This document shows, in pieces, positions 62,494-64,000 of a DNA stretch of 64,000 nt; position 1 is the first letter of the stretch; every line of letters begins with the position of its first letter. This DNA comes from an uncultured Neomegalonema sp. (GTDB lineage: Bacteria; Pseudomonadota; Alphaproteobacteria; Rhodobacterales; Rhodobacteraceae). The stretch covers positions 1-64,000 of the forward strand of contig CALKIZ010000038.1 in NCBI GenBank assembly GCA_937995735.1, in the 5' to 3' direction. The notes beneath the pieces were generated by a model. The model had not been told where the DNA came from. It made no database searches and saw nothing but the letters and a program-made list of their open reading frames with translations. The translations under genes were made by a program, and so were the position numbers.

Positions 62494-64000
62494 TGACGAT
62501 CCGTCCCGGCACGACGATGATTTTCTTCGGTGTCGCGCCGTCCAGAAACTTGATCACCTCAGGTTCGGCCAACGCAATGGCTTCTACGGTTGCTTTATCA
62601 GCATCCATGGTCACTTGAATTTCAGCACGGCGCTTGCCGTTGACCTGAATGGGCAGTGTGACGAGATCATCCACAGTTAGAGCATCATCAGCAACCGGCC
62701 AAGCAGTCTCCGCAAGAATTACGGTTTGCCCGAGGGTGGTCCAGCATTCCTCTGCCAAATGTGGCGTCATTGGAGCCATCAATTTTGCGAGTGTCTCTAA
62801 GGCTTCGCGCAATGCCCAGTCAGACGCCGGCCCTTTGCCTTTGAAGCTGGCGGTGGCATTGGTCAATTCGTAAAGCCGTGCAACAGCCTTATTGAAGCGA
62901 AAGCCTTCGATATCGTCTGTCGCTGATTTGATGGTTTTATGCGTTAGCTTCCGTAAAGCGCTTGCCGTATCGTCCATTTCAGGTTCAGGGCTTCCGACAG
63001 CGGGAAGACGGTTCAGCGCTTCCTCGGTTATACGCCAGACGCGCTGAATATGGCGGGCAGCTCCTTCAACACCGGCCTCGGTCCATTCAACATCTCTATC
63101 GGGTGGCGAATCGGACAGCATGAACCAGCGCGCGCAATCTGCACCGTATCCGGCGATGATTGCTTCAGGATCCACGGTATTACGCTTCGACTTCGACATC
63201 TTGATGATTGCGCCGGTCTTGACCGGGTTACCATCGGCTTTCAACGTGTATTTGCCCTCACCGATGCGCTCGACTTCATCCGGTGTGAAGAAAACATCGC
63301 GTTCTATGCCGTCTTTGCTGGTTTCAACTCGTGAATAGGTCTCGTGCGTGACCATGCCCTGCGTGAACAGCGCTTTGAAAGGCTCCACGCTCGCTTTGGA
63401 TAAATGGCCCGTCTTTGCCATCGCCCGCGCAAAAAACCGGGAATAGAGCAAGTGCAGAATCGCATGTTCGATACCGCCGATATACTGATCAACTGGCAAC
63501 CAGCGATCTACGACAGTTCGATCAGTTGGTGTTTCGTGGCGCGGGGCTGTGAAACGCGCAAAATACCATGACGAATCAACGAACGTATCCATAGTGTCGG
63601 TTTCACGGGATGCCGGTTTGCCGCATTGAGGGCACGGCGTTGCTTTCCATGCGTCGTGCCGCTCAAGCGGATTGCCGGGTTTGTCGAAAGTGACATCTTC
63701 CGGCAGTTTGACAGGTAGGTTCTCTTTTTTCTCGGGGACGACACCACAATCTGTGCAGTGAACCACAGGAATCGGACACCCCCAATAGCGTTGTCGTGAG
63801 ATGCCCCAGTCCCGCAAACGGTAGTTTGTCTTCTTTTTGCCTTTGCCCAGCGCTGCAATCTTATCGGCCACAAGTTCTTTTGCGGCTTCAATCTCCATCC
63901 CGTCCAGAAAATCAGAATTGATGATTGTGCCGGGGCCGGTATATGCCACATTTGCGACCTGAAACTCCGAGTCGCCATCGGGAGCAACTACCGGAAGGAC
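62480..64000 (-). CDS. leuS: leucyl-tRNA synthetase, C-terminal part (gene runs past the window)
   Basis: About 506 C-terminal residues; the frame continues beyond the right edge. Present are the end of the editing/CP1 region ([19 protein letters not shown]), the LeuS block [20 protein letters not shown], zinc-type Cys pairs ([16 protein letters not shown]), and the class I signature [13 protein letters not shown] helical anticodon domain and small C-terminal fold end with [12 protein letters not shown]. It charges tRNA-Leu. It is first of the leuS-lptE-holA set. Confidence 0.97.
   Translation of the reverse strand, partial: VLPVVAPDGDSEFQVANVAYTGPGTIINSDFLDGMEIEAAKELVADKIAALGKGKKKTNYRLRDWGISRQRYWGCPIPVVHCTDCGVVPEKKENLPVKLPEDVTFDKPGNPLERHDAWKATPCPQCGKPASRETDTMDTFVDSSWYFARFTAPRHETPTDRTVVDRWLPVDQYIGGIEHAILHLLYSRFFARAMAKTGHLSKASVEPFKALFTQGMVTHETYSRVETSKDGIERDVFFTPDEVERIGEGKYTLKADGNPVKTGAIIKMSKSKRNTVDPEAIIAGYGADCARWFMLSDSPPDRDVEWTEAGVEGAARHIQRVWRITEEALNRLPAVGSPEPEMDDTASALRKLTHKTIKSATDDIEGFRFNKAVARLYELTNATASFKGKGPASDWALREALETLAKLMAPMTPHLAEECWTTLGQTVILAETAWPVADDALTVDDLVTLPIQVNGKRRAEIQVTMDADKATVEAIALAEPEVIKFLDGATPKKIIVVPGRIVNVVI

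Overview
The window looks like a chromosomal segment of an alphaproteobacterium. Supporting signs are a CtrA master regulator with phospho-acceptor Asp51, GANTC (CcrM-type) motifs grouped at two promoters, a full TTAA-N7-TTAA CtrA box ahead of an aminotransferase-ftsK operon, an NDUFS4-type complex I accessory protein, an SDHAF4-type factor, a RibA with a degenerate N-terminal half, and the gene orders ftsK-lolA-xthA and leuS-lptE-holA. A DMSP-lyase-family cupin, a selenium-binding-protein/methanethiol-oxidase homologue and a TAXI-type TRAP transporter fit a marine or organosulfur-rich habitat, but that is inference. I do not assign a genus.

Layout. Positions 1-420 hold the 3' end of an IS3-type transposase next to tRNA-Arg(CCG), a possible island edge. 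Positions 578-7883 are housekeeping: NDUFS4-like protein, nicotinamidase, ferredoxin-NADP reductase, then glmU, glmS and glmM, which cover fructose-6-phosphate to UDP-GlcNAc; two CRP-like palindromes precede glmS. At 7970-14836 a DUF3179 protein and two gene remnants sit beside a compact envelope operon: an RND/MMPL exporter joined in frame to a LolA-like lipoprotein-sorting domain, an outer-membrane barrel and a TetR regulator. At 14882-24599 lie Sua5, a polysaccharide flippase and glycosyltransferase pair, a second DUF3179 protein, ctrA, rsmB, htpX, an SDHAF4-like gene and an exported MsrA. At 24707-34432 lie a TAXI TRAP transporter, a Tyr/Pro-repeat SPOR protein, dacC and the run tmk-holB-tatD-MBL hydrolase.

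Positions 34451-45566 are the most distinctive catabolic region. One strand carries six tightly packed genes (hydantoinase A and B, FAD amine or amino-acid oxidase, HpaI-type aldolase, aminotransferase, uronate-dehydrogenase-like enzyme) below a LysR gene. Divergent from these are an SBP56/methanethiol-oxidase homologue, a [2Fe-2S] ferredoxin and a CoA-binding protein. The substrate cannot be read from sequence.

Positions 45584-64000 return to core functions: UbiH-type hydroxylase, DapC-like aminotransferase, FtsK, LolA, exonuclease III, SDR, GNAT, XRE regulator, DUF3592 protein, DMSP-lyase-like cupin, an OmpR-type response regulator, RibA, an L,D-transpeptidase, HolA, LptE and the 3' part of LeuS. 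Within this, 56600-58400 is a small accessory island: a two-TM protein of unknown function and a broken DUF6471 gene, flanked by rearranged copies of palindromic intergenic repeats. No CRISPR array, rRNA or phage module was seen.
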